Positions 1-5,145 of a stretch of DNA of 7,267 nt are shown piece by piece. The notes below the pieces were generated by a model. It was not told the origin of the DNA, made no database searches, and was given only the letters and a program-made list of their open reading frames with translations. Source of the stretch: Nitrospinaceae bacterium (lineage in GTDB: Bacteria; Nitrospinota; Nitrospinia; Nitrospinales; VA-1); the NCBI GenBank assembly GCA_029261435.1, contig JAJDBI010000262.1:1-7267 (forward strand), written 5' to 3'. The first letter of the stretch is position 1, and every line of letters begins with the position of its first letter. Both the position numbers and the translations under genes were made by a program.

Positions 1-57
1 CAGGATGAGATGTCCAAGTTGACCGGGGGATTAAAAATTCCCGGACTGTTTACATAA
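1..57 (+). CDS. ybaB: YbaB/EbfC family nucleoid-associated protein, C-terminal end (partial)
   Basis: Only the last 18 codons are present, ending in TAA at 55-57. The peptide reads QDEMSKLTGGLKIPGLFT. This matches the usual C-terminus of YbaB/EbfC proteins, where a helix ending in an M-x-K-L-T-G-G-L motif is followed by a short P-G-L/F tail. These are small dimeric DNA-binding proteins. The assignment is supported by context: ybaB commonly lies directly upstream of recR, often after dnaX, and recR begins 49 bp downstream here. The two genes are probably co-transcribed. With so little sequence, the family call rests on the tail motif plus gene order. Confidence 0.85.
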   Translation, partial: QDEMSKLTGGLKIPGLFT

Positions 58-87
58 TGGGTGCGTTTAATAAAAACACGAATTACT

Positions 88-105
88 GGGAGCGAGCCGT
101 CTCGC
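88..105 (+). promoter_or_regulatory. recR ribosome binding site with hairpin in the spacer
   Basis: GGGAG at 88-92 is the only Shine-Dalgarno-like match ahead of the GTG at 107, but the 14-nt spacer is long. Between them GCGAG (92-96) and CTCGC (101-105) form a perfect 5-bp stem with a CCGT loop. Folding would shorten the effective spacer. No other usable in-frame start exists downstream of the in-frame TAA at 71. Confidence 0.4.
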
Positions 106-106
106 C

Positions 107-709
107 GTGAAAAGACCACCCGCTGTTACAGACCTCATAGATGAGTTGAAAAGGTTACCTGGTATAGGCCAGAAAACCGCCGAACGGCTATCGTTTTTCC
201 TGATGCGCGGAAAAGTCGAACAGGCGAAAAAACTGGCCACAGCTATTCAGAACCTTAAAGAAAAGATCGTACTTTGTTCGACTTGTCATGGAATCACCGA
301 GTCAGATCCCTGTGATATTTGTTCAGATACTAGCCGTGACCACTCTCAGGTTTGCGTGGTTGAAGAACCCCATGATGTTTATGTGATGGAGAACATGGGT
401 TATTTTAAAGGTGTTTATCATGTACTGATGGGGGTGATTTCTCCTCTGGATGGCATTGGGCCCGATGATCTGAATATTGAAGGATTAAAAGAAAAAGTCA
501 GTCAGCCAGGCATTAAAGAAGTCATTCTGGCTACCAACCCAGATATGGAAGGTGAATCCACAGCGGTGTACATCTCAAAAGTTTTAAAGCCTTTCCCAGA
601 GGTCAAGGTCACTCGGATTGCTCGAGGCCTGCCGGTGGGCTCGGATATTGAATATGCCGACTCTGTGACCCTGCTGAAATCGCTGGAAGGCCGAATGGAA
701 ATGGGTTAG
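107..709 (+). CDS. recR: Recombination mediator protein RecR
   Basis: RecR works with RecO (and RecF) to load RecA onto SSB-coated single-stranded DNA in gap repair. The 200-aa length is normal for the family. An N-terminal helix-hairpin-helix segment (about residues 9-35, with LPGIGQKTAERL) is followed by a four-cysteine zinc finger (C57, C60, C69, C72). A Toprim domain follows, beginning at VCVVEE (82-87) and containing the ATNPDMEGE segment (142-150). The C-terminal signature TRIARGLPVGSDIEYAD lies at 169-185. Translation starts at GTG 107; the reading frame is closed at 71 and offers no ATG upstream. It lies 49 bp after the ybaB end, the standard ybaB-recR arrangement. A palindromic repeat begins immediately after its stop codon. 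All family hallmarks are intact, so the call is secure. Confidence 0.97.
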   Translation: MKRPPAVTDLIDELKRLPGIGQKTAERLSFFLMRGKVEQAKKLATAIQNLKEKIVLCSTCHGITESDPCDICSDTSRDHSQVCVVEEPHDVYVMENMGYFKGVYHVLMGVISPLDGIGPDDLNIEGLKEKVSQPGIKEVILATNPDMEGESTAVYISKVLKPFPEVKVTRIARGLPVGSDIEYADSVTLLKSLEGRMEMG

Positions 710-823
710 CCACTGGGCGTGGGGCCTAATGGCAATAGCTTCATTTGGTTAACAAACTTTTTTCTCGGCTTATAAAGAAATTTTACCGTGGCCCCTGCGG
801 CTAGCAGCCACGCTCAGTGGGTG
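710..823. repeat. Palindromic intergenic repeat, copy 1, with inverted second arm
   Basis: The left arm CCACTGGGCGTGG (710-722) is mirrored by CCACGCTCAGTGG (808-820), 12 of 13 positions complementary with the odd pair being G-T. Each arm is itself a small hairpin (CCAC, five bases, GTGG). About 75 bp from the left arm resembles copies at 2934-3006 and, inverted, 4333-4410. Shared blocks in order are CCACT-GGCGTGGGGCC, GCAATA and TCTCGGCT. The copy begins one base after the recR stop and ends about 75 bp before the tRNA. It may act as a processing or weak termination structure for recR mRNA. No coding potential is visible in 710-897. Confidence 0.65.
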
Positions 824-837
824 GGGGGAAAATCCAC

Positions 838-866
838 TTGACAATATGATGTAAAACGATTAAATT
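838..866 (+). promoter_or_regulatory. Candidate sigma-70 promoter for tRNA-Asn
   Basis: A perfect -35 box TTGACA (838-843) is followed after exactly 17 bp by TAAATT (861-866), which matches the -10 consensus at 4 of 6 positions. Transcription would begin near 873, leaving a leader of about 25 nt before the mature tRNA. A better -10 hexamer, TATAAT, lies at 884-889 but has no -35 at proper spacing. Either could be used; the TTGACA-based one has the better geometry. Confidence 0.5.
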
Positions 867-897
867 TCAGTGTTTTAATCCTATATAATAAATCCAT

Positions 898-972
898 TCC
901 GGTGTGGCGCAATGGTAGCGCACTCGACTGTTAATCGAGTTGTTACAGGTTCGAGTCCTGTCACCGGAGCCA
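898..972 (+). tRNA. tRNA-Asn (anticodon GTT)
   Basis: A full cloverleaf can be drawn. The acceptor stem TCCGGTG (898-904) pairs with CACCGGA (962-968). The D stem is GCGC (907-910) with GCGC (918-921). The anticodon stem CTCGA (923-927) pairs with TCGAG (935-939) around loop CTGTTAA, placing anticodon GTT at 930-932. The variable loop has 5 nt (940-944). The T arm is ACAGG, loop TTCGAGT, CCTGT (945-961). The discriminator is G969 and the CCA end is encoded (970-972). It reads AAC/AAU codons. It stands alone with its own promoter and terminator. Confidence 0.97.
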
Positions 973-1004
973 GTTTTCCCCGTTTTTCAGGGACATAAAT
1001 CCGC

Positions 1005-1036
1005 AAACCCTGTCGAACCCTCGACAGGGTTTTGCT
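1005..1036 (+). terminator. Intrinsic terminator after tRNA-Asn
   Basis: A perfect 12-bp stem, AAACCCTGTCGA (1005-1016) with TCGACAGGGTTT (1021-1032), encloses an ACCC loop. The 3' arm runs into TTTTGCTTT, giving the U-rich tract. It lies 32 nt after the encoded CCA and separates the tRNA unit from hemB. Confidence 0.9.
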
Positions 1037-1041
1037 TTAGG

Positions 1042-1070
1042 TTGCAAAGGTTAAATTGATCCGCTATTGT
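1042..1070 (+). promoter_or_regulatory. Candidate sigma-70 promoter for hemB-lgt
   Basis: TTGCAA (1042-1047) and TATTGT (1065-1070) are 17 bp apart. Each matches its consensus hexamer at 4 of 6 positions. Transcription would start near 1077, about 30 nt before the hemB ATG. A promoter is expected here because a strong terminator lies directly upstream, but the match is modest. Confidence 0.35.
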
Positions 1071-1108
1071 TCTTCATGTTGGTAAACCTCCTGCAATAAG
1101 AGATACTT

Positions 1109-2080
1109 ATGAATCAACGACCACGCAGAAACAGATTGAATCCAGCCATTCGTGGGATGATCCGGGAATCGCAAGTGAACCCGGCTAACCTGGTCTGGCC
1201 TGCTTTTGTTCAGGAAGGTAAGAACCTGCGCAGTCCGATTGCTTCTATGCCGGGCATCTCAAGGCTTTCAATTGACCAACTTGTGGCCGATTGCCAACGG
1301 GCGTTTGATTTAGGAGTCCCGGCAGTCGCCCTCTTTCCGGCTTTGGATGAATCTTTGAAAAATTCCGAAGGCAAGGAAAGTCTCAATCCGAATGGACTGC
1401 TACAGCGGGCTGTGAAAGAGTTGAAGAAAACCATTCCGGGCATGTTGGTGATTACAGATGTGGCGTTGGATCCTTATTCCAGTGACGGGCATGACGGGCT
1501 GGTACAAGACGGCAAAATTTTGAACGACGAAACACTTCCTCTATTGGCTGGAATGGCCGTGGCTCAAGCAGAAGCGGGAGCCGATGTGGTGGCACCCTCC
1601 GACATGATGGATGGCCGGATCGATGCTATTCGCTGGGCCCTGGACGAGGCGGGGTTTGAGGATGTGTTGATTTGCAGCTATTGCGCAAAATATGCATCCG
1701 CATTTTATGGTCCCTTTCGCGATGCACTCGATTCTGCCCCGAAAGAGGGAGATAAAAAAACGTATCAAATGGATCCAGCCAATGCCCGTGAAGCGATTCG
1801 GGAAGTCATGCTGGATGAAGAAGAAGGCGCAGACTGGATATTGATCAAACCAGGTCTGCCCTATCTGGATATCATTCGTTTAACGCGTGAGCATACAGCG
1901 CTTCCTGTTGCTGCTTATCATGTCAGCGGAGAATATGCCATGCTTAAGGCTGCTGCTGAAAAAGGCTGGCTAGATTATGACAGTTGTTTGATAGAGTCGC
2001 TTCTCAGCATGCGTCGTGCCGGAGCGGATATGATTTTTACCTATGGTGCCATCGACGCCGCCTCCATTTTGCACCGGTAG
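1109..2080 (+). CDS. hemB: Delta-aminolevulinic acid dehydratase (porphobilinogen synthase)
   Basis: HemB condenses two 5-aminolevulinate molecules to porphobilinogen in the cytoplasm, the first step common to all tetrapyrrole synthesis. The 323-aa length is typical. The two active-site lysines are visible: K194 in SYCAKYASAFYGPFRDA and K247 in WILIKPG, the latter forming the Schiff base in known enzymes. The metal-binding loop at 117-130 reads DVALDPYSSDGHDG. The cysteines of zinc enzymes are replaced by Ala/Asp, so this belongs to the magnesium/potassium-dependent, zinc-independent class (inferred from the family pattern). The ATG at 1109 is preceded by AAGAGA (1098-1103) at good spacing. 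lgt starts 33 bp after the stop, so the two genes probably form one transcript. Nothing is truncated or missing. Confidence 0.97.
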   Translation: MNQRPRRNRLNPAIRGMIRESQVNPANLVWPAFVQEGKNLRSPIASMPGISRLSIDQLVADCQRAFDLGVPAVALFPALDESLKNSEGKESLNPNGLLQRAVKELKKTIPGMLVITDVALDPYSSDGHDGLVQDGKILNDETLPLLAGMAVAQAEAGADVVAPSDMMDGRIDAIRWALDEAGFEDVLICSYCAKYASAFYGPFRDALDSAPKEGDKKTYQMDPANAREAIREVMLDEEEGADWILIKPGLPYLDIIRLTREHTALPVAAYHVSGEYAMLKAAAEKGWLDYDSCLIESLLSMRRAGADMIFTYGAIDAASILHR

Positions 2081-2113
2081 TTTTCAGGCTTTCCTCCAAT
2101 TTCGAGAGGTACC

Positions 2114-2929
2114 GTGTTTAAAACCGAATACTGGGTTCACGATCTGGACCCCTTCCTATTTCAATTTACAGAGAATTTTGGCATCCGGTATTACGGGTTG
2201 GCCTATGCGTTGGGTTTTCTGGCCGGAATGTGGCTCCTGCATCTTTTTTGCAAGCATGGCAAAGCTGTGCTCACGCCTGAACAACAGTCCTACACTATTA
2301 CTGCGATGATGATCGGAGTATTGCTGGGTGGGCGGTTGGGATACTCGCTGTTCTATGCTTTAGAGGAGACTCTGCATAGACCCTGGGTTATATTTCAGAT
2401 CTGGAAAGGGGGTATGGCCAGTCATGGTGGATTCATTGGAGTGCTGGTGGCCTGCTGGTGGGTGGCGAAAAAACTAAAGCTCTCTTTTCTGCAACTTGGG
2501 GACCTGTTATGCCCTCTGGTACCACCGGGAATTTTGCTCGGACGCATCGCGAACTTTATCAATGGCGAACTGTGGGGCAAGGTCACAAATGTTTCCTGGG
2601 CTGTAATCTTTCCTCAAAGCGCAATGCCGGGAACGCCTTTGGAGTTAATCTCAGCTCGGCATCCTTCGCAACTTTATGAAGCTGGACTGGAGGGTGCCTT
2701 GTTGCTGCTATACAGCCAATGGCGATTGTGGAAAACCGACGTTTTGAATTCTCCAGGAAAATTGACCGGTGAGTTTTTTATGATTTATGCCGTGGTGCGC
2801 GTCTTCGGCGAGCAGTTCAGAGAACCCGATGCACCACTTATTTTTGACCTCAGCCGAGGTAGTTTTTACAGTTTATTTTTGCTGGCTGGCGGACTTTTCC
2901 TGGTTTTGCGCTCAAGAAAAACGGCTTAG
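2114..2929 (+). CDS. lgt: Prolipoprotein diacylglyceryl transferase
   Basis: Lgt transfers a diacylglyceryl group from phosphatidylglycerol to the lipobox cysteine of prolipoproteins in the inner membrane, the first step of lipoprotein maturation. The 271-aa protein is strongly hydrophobic with about seven membrane segments. Family landmarks are present: YYGLAYALGF (26-35), the catalytic-region histidine H104 in SHGGFIG, the Lgt signature LGRIANFINGELWG (142-155), HPSQLYEA (183-190) and the late FREPD arginine (R236). The start is GTG 2114, supported by GAGAGG (2104-2109) four bases upstream. It follows hemB by 33 bp and was probably translated from the same mRNA. A palindromic repeat starts 5 bases after its stop and may serve as the operon's 3' structure. 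Confidence 0.97.
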   Translation: MFKTEYWVHDLDPFLFQFTENFGIRYYGLAYALGFLAGMWLLHLFCKHGKAVLTPEQQSYTITAMMIGVLLGGRLGYSLFYALEETLHRPWVIFQIWKGGMASHGGFIGVLVACWWVAKKLKLSFLQLGDLLCPLVPPGILLGRIANFINGELWGKVTNVSWAVIFPQSAMPGTPLELISARHPSQLYEAGLEGALLLLYSQWRLWKTDVLNSPGKLTGEFFMIYAVVRVFGEQFREPDAPLIFDLSRGSFYSLFLLAGGLFLVLRSRKTA

Positions 2930-2933
2930 TACT

Positions 2934-3006
2934 CCCCACTCGGCGTGGGGCCGGCTAGCAATATGGTTTTTCTGCTGGCAAATTTCCTCTCGGCTGAATA
3001 AGCCAT
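2934..3006 (+). repeat. Palindromic intergenic repeat, copy 2
   Basis: A perfect 6-bp hairpin, CCCCAC (2934-2939), loop TCGGC, GTGGGG (2945-2950), starts the element. It is followed by blocks shared with copy 1: GCAATA (2958-2963) and TCTCGGCT (2988-2995). A second possible RNA stem is GCTAGCA (2954-2960) with TGCTGGC (2973-2979), one G-U pair. It lies immediately after lgt and may act as a 3' mRNA structure. There is no U-tract directly after the main hairpin, so a standard intrinsic terminator is not evident. Together with inverted copy 3 it brackets the gene at 3219-4259. Confidence 0.65.
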
Positions 3007-3016
3007 TTCCCTTCAA

Positions 3017-3113
3017 TTATAACCCGTTATAAAACCCCCACTCAATAGTTATAAACAGGCTGATAAATAGTTATAATAACAATTTTGTATAGTGGTAAAA
3101 TATAGACATACTA
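3017..3113 (+). repeat. GTTATAA box array with 22-bp period
   Basis: GTTATAA occurs at 3026, 3048 and 3070, exactly 22 bp apart. A degenerate fourth unit (GTGGTAA) falls at 3092, again 22 bp on. Units share the junction ATA-GTTATAA. The first box also forms a palindrome, TTATAAC-CC-GTTATAA (3017-3032). The same heptamer recurs at 3177-3183 and inverted at 3190-3196 inside the promoter-spanning palindrome. AGTGGTAA at 3091 likewise recurs at 3199. The shared vocabulary suggests one DNA-binding protein recognises both regions. Regular two-turn spacing would place sites on one DNA face. Confidence 0.55.
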
Positions 3114-3155
3114 TATATAGTGTTATTTTGATAAAAAATCCCTCAATCACTCTGA

Positions 3156-3184
3156 TTGACATATATATTACCACTAGTTATAAT
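3156..3184 (+). promoter_or_regulatory. Consensus sigma-70 promoter of the HTH-ATPase-DUF4325 gene
   Basis: TTGACA (3156-3161) and TATAAT (3179-3184) are both perfect consensus hexamers at the optimal 17-bp spacing. Transcription should begin near 3191, leaving a leader of about 28 nt before the ATG at 3219. So strong a promoter almost fully covered by a palindromic operator suggests tight repression. It also argues that the TTG at 3156 is a promoter element, not a start codon. Confidence 0.85.
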
Positions 3185-3209
3185 ATTATTTATAACTAGT
3201 GGTAATATA
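3164..3209. promoter_or_regulatory. Perfect 20-bp inverted repeat operator overlapping the promoter
   Basis: The left arm at 3164-3183 and right arm at 3190-3209 are perfectly complementary over 20 bp around a 6-base spacer TATTAT. Key elements are TACCACTAGTTATAA and its mirror TTATAACTAGTGGTA. The palindrome covers the -35/-10 spacer, the whole -10 box, the expected start site and the beginning of the ribosome binding site. The left arm lies largely upstream of the start site, so the mRNA carries only the right arm. The palindrome therefore acts most plausibly as DNA (an operator), not as an RNA hairpin. The gene's own winged-helix domain is the obvious candidate ligand. Confidence 0.8.
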
Positions 3210-3218
3210 GGATTTAAA

Positions 3219-4259
3219 ATGATCAAGAACCAGGCAGAAGAAATTCGCAGCTATCTTTTAGCGAAGATACCGGTGCACCCGAAAAATATTGTCGCCAAAG
3301 CCTCGAAGGCTTTTTCGTGCAGCCGTACGACCGTTCACCGCCACTTGAACCGACTGATTCGCGATGGAGAAATCATAAAATCCGGCATGACACGGCAGGC
3401 ACAATATTATTTAAAAACCGAAAAAAATAAAGCAGTTCTTGTTCTTCTGAAACCCGAGGTTGAAGAATATAAAGTTTGGAAAAAAAACTTTTTGCAAGAC
3501 TTTGAGACACTGCCTAAAAATATTTTTGATATTTGCCAATACGGTTTTACAGAAATGCTCAACAACGCCATCGACCATTCTGAGGGAACAAGTGTTGTTA
3601 TTGATACTGAGTGGGATGCTAGCTCAGTTAATATTGGCCTATCTGATGATGGTATTGGAATTTTTAAAAAGATCAAAAATAACTTGAACCTTGAAGATGA
3701 ACGCGAAAGTGCCCTGCATCTTTCCAAAGGTAAGTTCACTACCGATCCGGAAAACCACACTGGCGAAGGCATTTTTTTCACCTCCCGGGCTTTCGATGAT
3801 TTTTTTATAACTTCAAAAGGAATTTCTTATGTACGAACTAATCACGATCAAGACTGGTTTGTAGAATCGGCAGGGGGTTCTAAATTAGACGGAACACGTT
3901 TGGAAATGTCGATTCGTCTGGACTCAAAAAGAAAATTACAGGAAGTTTTTAAAGAATTTACAGAAGAAGACTCTGAAGGAATTCCCAAGTTTGATAAAAC
4001 ACATATTTTAGTGCAGTTGAGCAAACTGGGCGATGAGCGCTATGTTTCGCGTTCGCAGGCACGACGCATTTGTCTGGGCCTGGAAAAATTCAAACATGTG
4101 GTTCTAGACTTTAAGGGTATCTCCACCGTAGGTCAGGGCTTTGTCGATGAGGTGTTTCGCGTGTTTCAGTCCAAGCACCCGAACATAAAGATCACCTACA
4201 GTAATGCCAATGAAGATGTCCGCTTTATGATTGAACGCTCTTTACCGGAGGAGCAATGA
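3219..4259 (+). CDS. Winged-helix / GHKL-type ATPase / DUF4325-like (STAS-like) fusion protein
   Basis: The predicted protein has 346 aa and no membrane segment or signal peptide. Residues 5-67 look like a winged-helix DNA-binding domain, with recognition helix SRTTVHRHLNRLI (35-47) and a wing to about 66. Residues 105-235 form a GHKL ATPase: N-box FTEMLNNAIDHSEG (110-123), G1 box DDGIGIF (143-149) and a G2-like TGEGIFFTS (181-189). There is no DHp phosphoacceptor helix, so it is not an ordinary sensor kinase. Residues 266-338 resemble DUF4325, a STAS-like domain, with VVLDFKGISTVGQGFVDEVF (294-313). ATPase plus STAS-like domains recall anti-sigma kinase/antagonist switches, here in one chain with a DNA-binding domain. 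The function is not known to me. The start is ATG 3219 with AGGA (3209-3212); a longer TTG 3156 frame would read through the promoter. Codons look AT-richer than in hemB or recR, hinting at transfer. Self-regulation is inferred from the operator. Confidence 0.85.
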   Translation: MIKNQAEEIRSYLLAKIPVHPKNIVAKASKAFSCSRTTVHRHLNRLIRDGEIIKSGMTRQAQYYLKTEKNKAVLVLLKPEVEEYKVWKKNFLQDFETLPKNIFDICQYGFTEMLNNAIDHSEGTSVVIDTEWDASSVNIGLSDDGIGIFKKIKNNLNLEDERESALHLSKGKFTTDPENHTGEGIFFTSRAFDDFFITSKGISYVRTNHDQDWFVESAGGSKLDGTRLEMSIRLDSKRKLQEVFKEFTEEDSEGIPKFDKTHILVQLSKLGDERYVSRSQARRICLGLEKFKHVVLDFKGISTVGQGFVDEVFRVFQSKHPNIKITYSNANEDVRFMIERSLPEEQ

Positions 4260-4268
4260 TAATTGCTC
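4251..4268 (+). other. 7-bp hairpin across the stop codon
   Basis: GAGCAAT (4251-4257) pairs perfectly with ATTGCTC (4262-4268) around loop GATA, and the TGA stop lies inside it. No T-tract follows, so it is not a standard intrinsic terminator. A second nested pairing (CCGGTG 4291-4296 with CACCGG 4318-4323, enclosing TTGC/GCAA) follows. The 3' end of this transcript may thus be highly structured. Confidence 0.4.
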
Positions 4269-4332
4269 TACAGGAGAGGAGCTGTTTGCACCGGTGATTG
4301 CGTTAGCAACCCATTGCCACCGGCGGCGAATA

Positions 4333-4410
4333 GCGATGGCATCTAAAGCCGAGAATATGGATGATTGCCAGATCAAGTTATTGCCAGTTGGCCCCACGCC
4401 GAGTGGGTGG
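4333..4410 (-). repeat. Palindromic intergenic repeat, copy 3 (inverted)
   Basis: Read on the minus strand, this copy begins CCACCCACTCGGCGTGGGGCC and continues with the same blocks as copies 1 and 2: TGGCAATA, TCTGGCAA, TTCTCGGCTT and GCCAT. On the plus strand the terminal hairpin is CCCAC (4393-4397), loop GCCGA, GTGGG (4403-4407). It faces copy 2 and ends 12 bases before the nuclease ATG. Its hairpin end may supply part of that gene's promoter. The region 4260-4422 otherwise shows no convincing gene. Confidence 0.65.
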
Positions 4411-4416
4411 TAGAAT
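4388..4416 (+). promoter_or_regulatory. Candidate promoter for the nuclease gene, possibly leaderless
   Basis: TTGGCC (4388-4393, 4 of 6) and TAGAAT (4411-4416, 5 of 6) are 17 bp apart. The start site would fall at about 4423, on the A of the ATG. That fits the absence of any Shine-Dalgarno sequence before this gene. The -35 box lies inside repeat copy 3. Confidence 0.3.
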
Positions 4417-4422
4417 TTTATT

Positions 4423-5103
4423 ATGGGAATTAAAGTTGGATTATTAGCCTTGATGTTATTTCTGGTGCCGCAAGCGGAGCTGAAGAAGATAAACGGCGAA
4501 GTGACGTTGGTTCACGATGGAGATACGTTAACGGTCAAGACGAAGCGCGATAGAGCCTATAAAGTGCGTTTAGCAGATATCGATGCCCCGGAAACAGGTC
4601 AGCCCTTTGGCAAGCAGTCCCGCAGGTTGGCAGTAGATCTGGCTCTGAAGAAAATCGTGCGGGTGAACTACACCTTTAAAGATAAATATGGTCGCTTGAT
4701 CGGAGAAGTATTTTTGCCGGACGGTAAACTATTGAATGAAGAAATGCTCAAAGCCGGGTTGGCCTGGCATTACAGAGTGAAGCATCATCACAGCAGTTTT
4801 CTTGAGAAATTGGAATATAAGGCCTGGCAAAAAAAGCTCGGTCTCTGGGTTCAGGAGACACCTGTTCCACCGTGGGAGTTCCGCCGGGAAAACAGGCTTC
4901 CATCGCCTCCCTCCAAACAGGAAGATATGGATTATGATCTTTTTTTGACATACGGCTTGTTGGGCAACCCTAAAACCCGGGTTTATGAATGGCCGGGATG
5001 TAAGGGCTATCCTAAAAATACCAAAGGCTATATCAACTTTGGTAATCGCCTTGAAGCGGAAACTTTTGGCTATAGAGCCTCCAGAAGGTGCGAGCAGGAC
5101 TGA
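4423..5103 (+). CDS. Exported thermonuclease-family (SNase-like) protein with Ada-type C-terminal zinc-binding segment
   Basis: Proteins of this family are calcium-dependent nucleases that cut DNA and RNA. An N-terminal hydrophobic stretch (residues 4-17) followed by PQA-E looks like a signal peptide, so the protein probably acts in the periplasm or outside. The SNase core spans about 24-145: VHDGDTLTV (30-38), VRLADIDAPETGQPFGKQS (48-66) and YGRLIGEVF (89-97). R49, E57 and R91 align with the catalytic Arg-Glu-Arg set; D32, D34 and D52 are likely calcium-site candidates. The segment 184-226 (TRVYEWPGCKGYP ... GYRASRRC) resembles the short Ada-like metal-binding motif found at the ends of some thermonucleases, with C193 and C223. 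No Shine-Dalgarno sequence precedes the ATG. The 76-bp gap to the next gene leaves co-transcription open. Substrate and biological role are unknown. Confidence 0.9.
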   Translation: MGIKVGLLALMLFLVPQAELKKINGEVTLVHDGDTLTVKTKRDRAYKVRLADIDAPETGQPFGKQSRRLAVDLALKKIVRVNYTFKDKYGRLIGEVFLPDGKLLNEEMLKAGLAWHYRVKHHHSSFLEKLEYKAWQKKLGLWVQETPVPPWEFRRENRLPSPPSKQEDMDYDLFLTYGLLGNPKTRVYEWPGCKGYPKNTKGYINFGNRLEAETFGYRASRRCEQD

Positions 5104-5145
5104 TCATTACCCTATGGTAGGATAGATAAACTCTGTTCTCCATTC

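Noticed and set aside
884..889. TATAAT as the main tRNA-Asn -10 box
   Set aside because: It is 40 bp from the TTGACA and no -35 is found at 16-18 bp; kept only as an alternative in the promoter entry.
1079..1095. Sigma-54-like TTGG-N-CTGC motif before hemB
   Set aside because: GG and GC have correct spacing but flanking consensus is poor, and the start site would fall about 3 nt before the ATG, excluding the ribosome binding site.
2787..3032. 81-aa frame overlapping the lgt 3' end and repeat copy 2
   Set aside because: It is a shifted reading of the membrane-helix-rich lgt end and the repeat; the Trp/Cys/Phe-rich product has no start signal.
3017..3113. 22-bp iterons as a plasmid or phage replication origin
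   Set aside because: No Rep-like protein, DnaA boxes or partition genes are visible, and the surroundings are chromosomal housekeeping genes; the same boxes recur in a promoter operator.
3156..3218. Upstream TTG start extending the HTH-ATPase protein by 21 residues
   Set aside because: The extension reads through the -35 and -10 boxes and the palindrome; ATG 3219 has AGGA at good spacing and directly precedes the predicted HTH domain.
3407..3781. 124-aa minus-strand frame inside the HTH-ATPase gene
   Set aside because: It is opposite a gene with clear domain motifs, has Ser/Phe-rich antisense composition and no recognisable domain.
4251..4268. Intrinsic terminator for the ATPase gene
   Set aside because: The 7-bp stem is perfect but AT-rich and no T-tract follows; listed only as a hairpin.
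4231..4413. 60-aa plus-strand frame between the ATPase and nuclease genes
   Set aside because: It overlaps the ATPase gene end and runs through repeat copy 3; no ribosome binding site or domain signal.
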